DNA of 7,964 nt from Flavobacteriaceae bacterium (GTDB taxonomy: Bacteria > Bacteroidota > Bacteroidia > Flavobacteriales > Flavobacteriaceae): positions 1 to 7,964 of the forward strand of contig WGDF01000029.1 of assembly GCA_015493405.1 (NCBI GenBank). The letters are read 5' to 3'. The number at the start of each line of letters is the position of its first letter. Within the stretch, counting starts at the first letter, position 1. The position numbers were made by a program, and so were the translations under genes. Under the pieces are notes generated by a model. It ran no database searches, had not been told where the DNA came from, and saw nothing but the letters and a program-made list of their open reading frames with translations. Shown in pieces: positions 6,363-7,964 of the stretch.

Positions 6363-7895
6363 ATGAAAAATTTAAAAACAATATTATTATATATCGCTCT
6401 TGCTCTGTCAGTCGGAGCATGTAAGAATGTCAATTTTGGTGACATGAACGAAAACCCCAATGGACCGGCAGATCCGGACCCTAAAGCCTTACTAACCGCT
6501 GCCCAAGTTGATTATGCAGCGTTAGCAGGTAGAGAATATTTGATTCGCCCCACGCTGTATGTTCAGTATCTAACACAAAATGTGTATACCGATGAAATGC
6601 GTTATAGTGAATCTGCCTCTTTTTGGGGAGCTTACTATAGAAATGAAATTAGTGCTTTGCAAAAAGCAATTAACTTCTTAGATAATCCGGATAACATTAC
6701 ACAAACTATTCTAGATGAAGGTGCAGTGGAAAATCAAAAAGGCGTTGCTATGATTATGCAAGCAATTATTTACAAAAGAGTTACAGACAATTTTGGTAAT
6801 GTGCCTTATTCTGAAGCTATGAAAGGACTTGATAATTTAACTCCTGCCTATGATTCTCAAGAATCTATTTATAAAGGAATCATTGATCAAGTTAAGGCAG
6901 CCAGAGACTTGATGGATGAAAATTTAGCCGGTCCTACTGGTGATATTGTTTACAACGGCAATGTTACCCGATGGAAAAAATTTGCGAATTCCTTTATTTT
7001 GGAAGCCAGCTTACAATTGTCTAAAAAATATCCGGGGGCCAGTGCTTATGCGGCTACTGAATTTAAAAATGCCTTAAATGATGCCAATGGTGTGATTGAA
7101 GACATTGATGATGAAGCTTGGTTCACATTCTATAACCCTGCTACGGGACAAAACAATCCTTGGTCAAGAAACAGAGGTAGAGATTATAATTTGTCTAAAG
7201 AGTTTACAGATGCTTTACATGGTGTTACAGGTTTATTTACCTTGAATCCTACCTCAAATCATACTCCGGATTTACGTTTGAAAGTATATTCTTCTGATTT
7301 TTCAGCTGATGGCCGTCCTTATGGTTATCATGCTACTCAAGCCGGAGATGCACAAATGAATAAATCATATTGGCGAGATGTTAAGGCTTCCTTACCTTTA
7401 ATGACCGCTTCTTATACCTATCTTAACCGTGCCGATGCTGCCAATTTAGGTTGGACCTCAGAAGATGTAGCTACAATGTTAACTAATGGTATTGAAGCTT
7501 CTTATAGTTCATTGAACAAATACAAAGTTTTTCCTAATTTAGAAAGCTCAAGTCAAGATGTCGTTAGAGATCTCAATGAATTACCCGATTATGCACCCAC
7601 TTATGCAGCTGCACGGGTAACTGATGCCGGAAACACCTCTTTTGCTCAGGTTATTGCTGAAGAAAAATGGGTGAGCTTGTTCCCTCAAGGATTTAAAGCT
7701 TGGGCTGAATGGAGAAGAACTGACTTCCCTACTTTGCATCCTGCACACGACTACCTAAATGATGGCCATATCCCTAGAAGATATATCTATCCATCTAATG
7801 AAAGTGGTTTAAATGGTGCTAACTACCAATCCGGTGTTAATGCCTTAGTTCCTCAAACTGATAGTAATACCAGTAAAGTTTGGTGGGATCAATAA
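6363..7895 (+). CDS. SusD/RagB-family nutrient-binding surface lipoprotein (SusD-like_2 type)
   Basis: This is the surface lipoprotein that caps the SusC barrel, binds substrate and hands it over. The 510-residue protein begins with a lipoprotein signal peptide and lipobox SVGAC, so Cys20 should be lipidated; acidic residues soon after it (D27, E30) would suit a surface-export signal, though a standard motif is not clear. Family marks fit the nutrient-binding SusD-like_2 group: MNENPNGP (28-35), LLTAAQ (43-48), YVQYLTQNVY (66-75), VTDNFGNVPYSEA (140-152), PAYDSQESIYKGI (161-173), IVYNGNVTRWKKFANS (195-210), then near the C-terminus IAEEKWVSLFPQGFKAWAEW (431-450) with RRT, IPRRYIYPSNE (470-480) and the final KVWWD. 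It starts 4 nt after the SusC stop (AAAA, no Shine-Dalgarno), so translation is probably coupled. It is complete and followed by a strong terminator. The substrate is unknown. Confidence 0.95.
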   Translation: MKNLKTILLYIALALSVGACKNVNFGDMNENPNGPADPDPKALLTAAQVDYAALAGREYLIRPTLYVQYLTQNVYTDEMRYSESASFWGAYYRNEISALQKAINFLDNPDNITQTILDEGAVENQKGVAMIMQAIIYKRVTDNFGNVPYSEAMKGLDNLTPAYDSQESIYKGIIDQVKAARDLMDENLAGPTGDIVYNGNVTRWKKFANSFILEASLQLSKKYPGASAYAATEFKNALNDANGVIEDIDDEAWFTFYNPATGQNNPWSRNRGRDYNLSKEFTDALHGVTGLFTLNPTSNHTPDLRLKVYSSDFSADGRPYGYHATQAGDAQMNKSYWRDVKASLPLMTASYTYLNRADAANLGWTSEDVATMLTNGIEASYSSLNKYKVFPNLESSSQDVVRDLNELPDYAPTYAAARVTDAGNTSFAQVIAEEKWVSLFPQGFKAWAEWRRTDFPTLHPAHDYLNDGHIPRRYIYPSNESGLNGANYQSGVNALVPQTDSNTSKVWWDQ

Positions 7896-7922
7896 TTTGA
7901 AATAATCTTATAAAATAGATTT

Positions 7923-7959
7923 AAAAAGGGCTGTCTCAAATAAAGAGACAGCCTTTTTT
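7923..7959 (+). terminator. Intrinsic terminator after the SusC-SusD pair
   Basis: GGCTGTCTC (7929-7937) pairs perfectly with GAGACAGCC (7945-7953) around a 7-nt AAATAAA loop. The stem extends through a G-T pair and five A-T pairs (AAAAA at 7923-7927 with TTTTT at 7955-7959). It ends in a run of six T, 28 nt past the SusD stop. The A-tract on the left arm means it could also stop transcription arriving from the right on the minus strand. Confidence 0.93.
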
Positions 7960-7964
7960 ATATC

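Overview
The window looks like a chromosomal segment from a low-GC member of the Bacteroidota, most likely a flavobacterium (class Flavobacteriia). The reasons are a SusC/SusD outer-membrane pair, a Bacteroidota-type promoter (TTTG, 19-nt spacer, TATCTTTG) in front of rpsL, A-rich leaders without Shine-Dalgarno sequences, and the form of the ribosomal proteins and EF-G. I cannot name the genus from sequence alone.

Left part, minus strand (1-1268): the start of a str-type ribosomal operon, transcribed leftward as rpsL (S12), rpsG (S7) and fusA (EF-G). fusA is cut by the window edge after 129 codons. The genes are packed with 16-nt and 12-nt gaps. One good promoter lies just upstream of rpsL.

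Middle (1269-1489): a 221-nt AT-rich divergent intergenic region. It holds the rpsL promoter, an imperfect 16-bp palindrome, and a weak candidate promoter for the rightward gene.

Right part, plus strand (1490-7964): three genes for the cell envelope. The first is a very AT-rich secreted protein that reads as a divergent Omp85-like (POTRA plus beta-barrel) outer-membrane protein. The second is a full-length SusC/RagA TonB-dependent transporter with its own candidate promoter. Four bases after it comes a SusD/RagB-type lipoprotein of the nutrient-binding SusD-like_2 kind. A strong intrinsic terminator closes the unit at 7923-7959. SusC and SusD should form one outer-membrane uptake complex: a TonB-powered barrel with a surface lipoprotein lid. 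No glycoside hydrolase, peptidase, sigma/anti-sigma pair or hybrid sensor is visible, so the substrate cannot be read from context.

I found no RNA gene, mobile element or CRISPR array. Most of the window is ordinary. The parts most worth a second look are the divergent Omp85-like protein, which seems to have lost the family's loop-6 motif, and its linkage with an orphan SusCD pair beside the ribosomal operon, which suggests a housekeeping envelope role rather than a dedicated glycan-utilisation locus.
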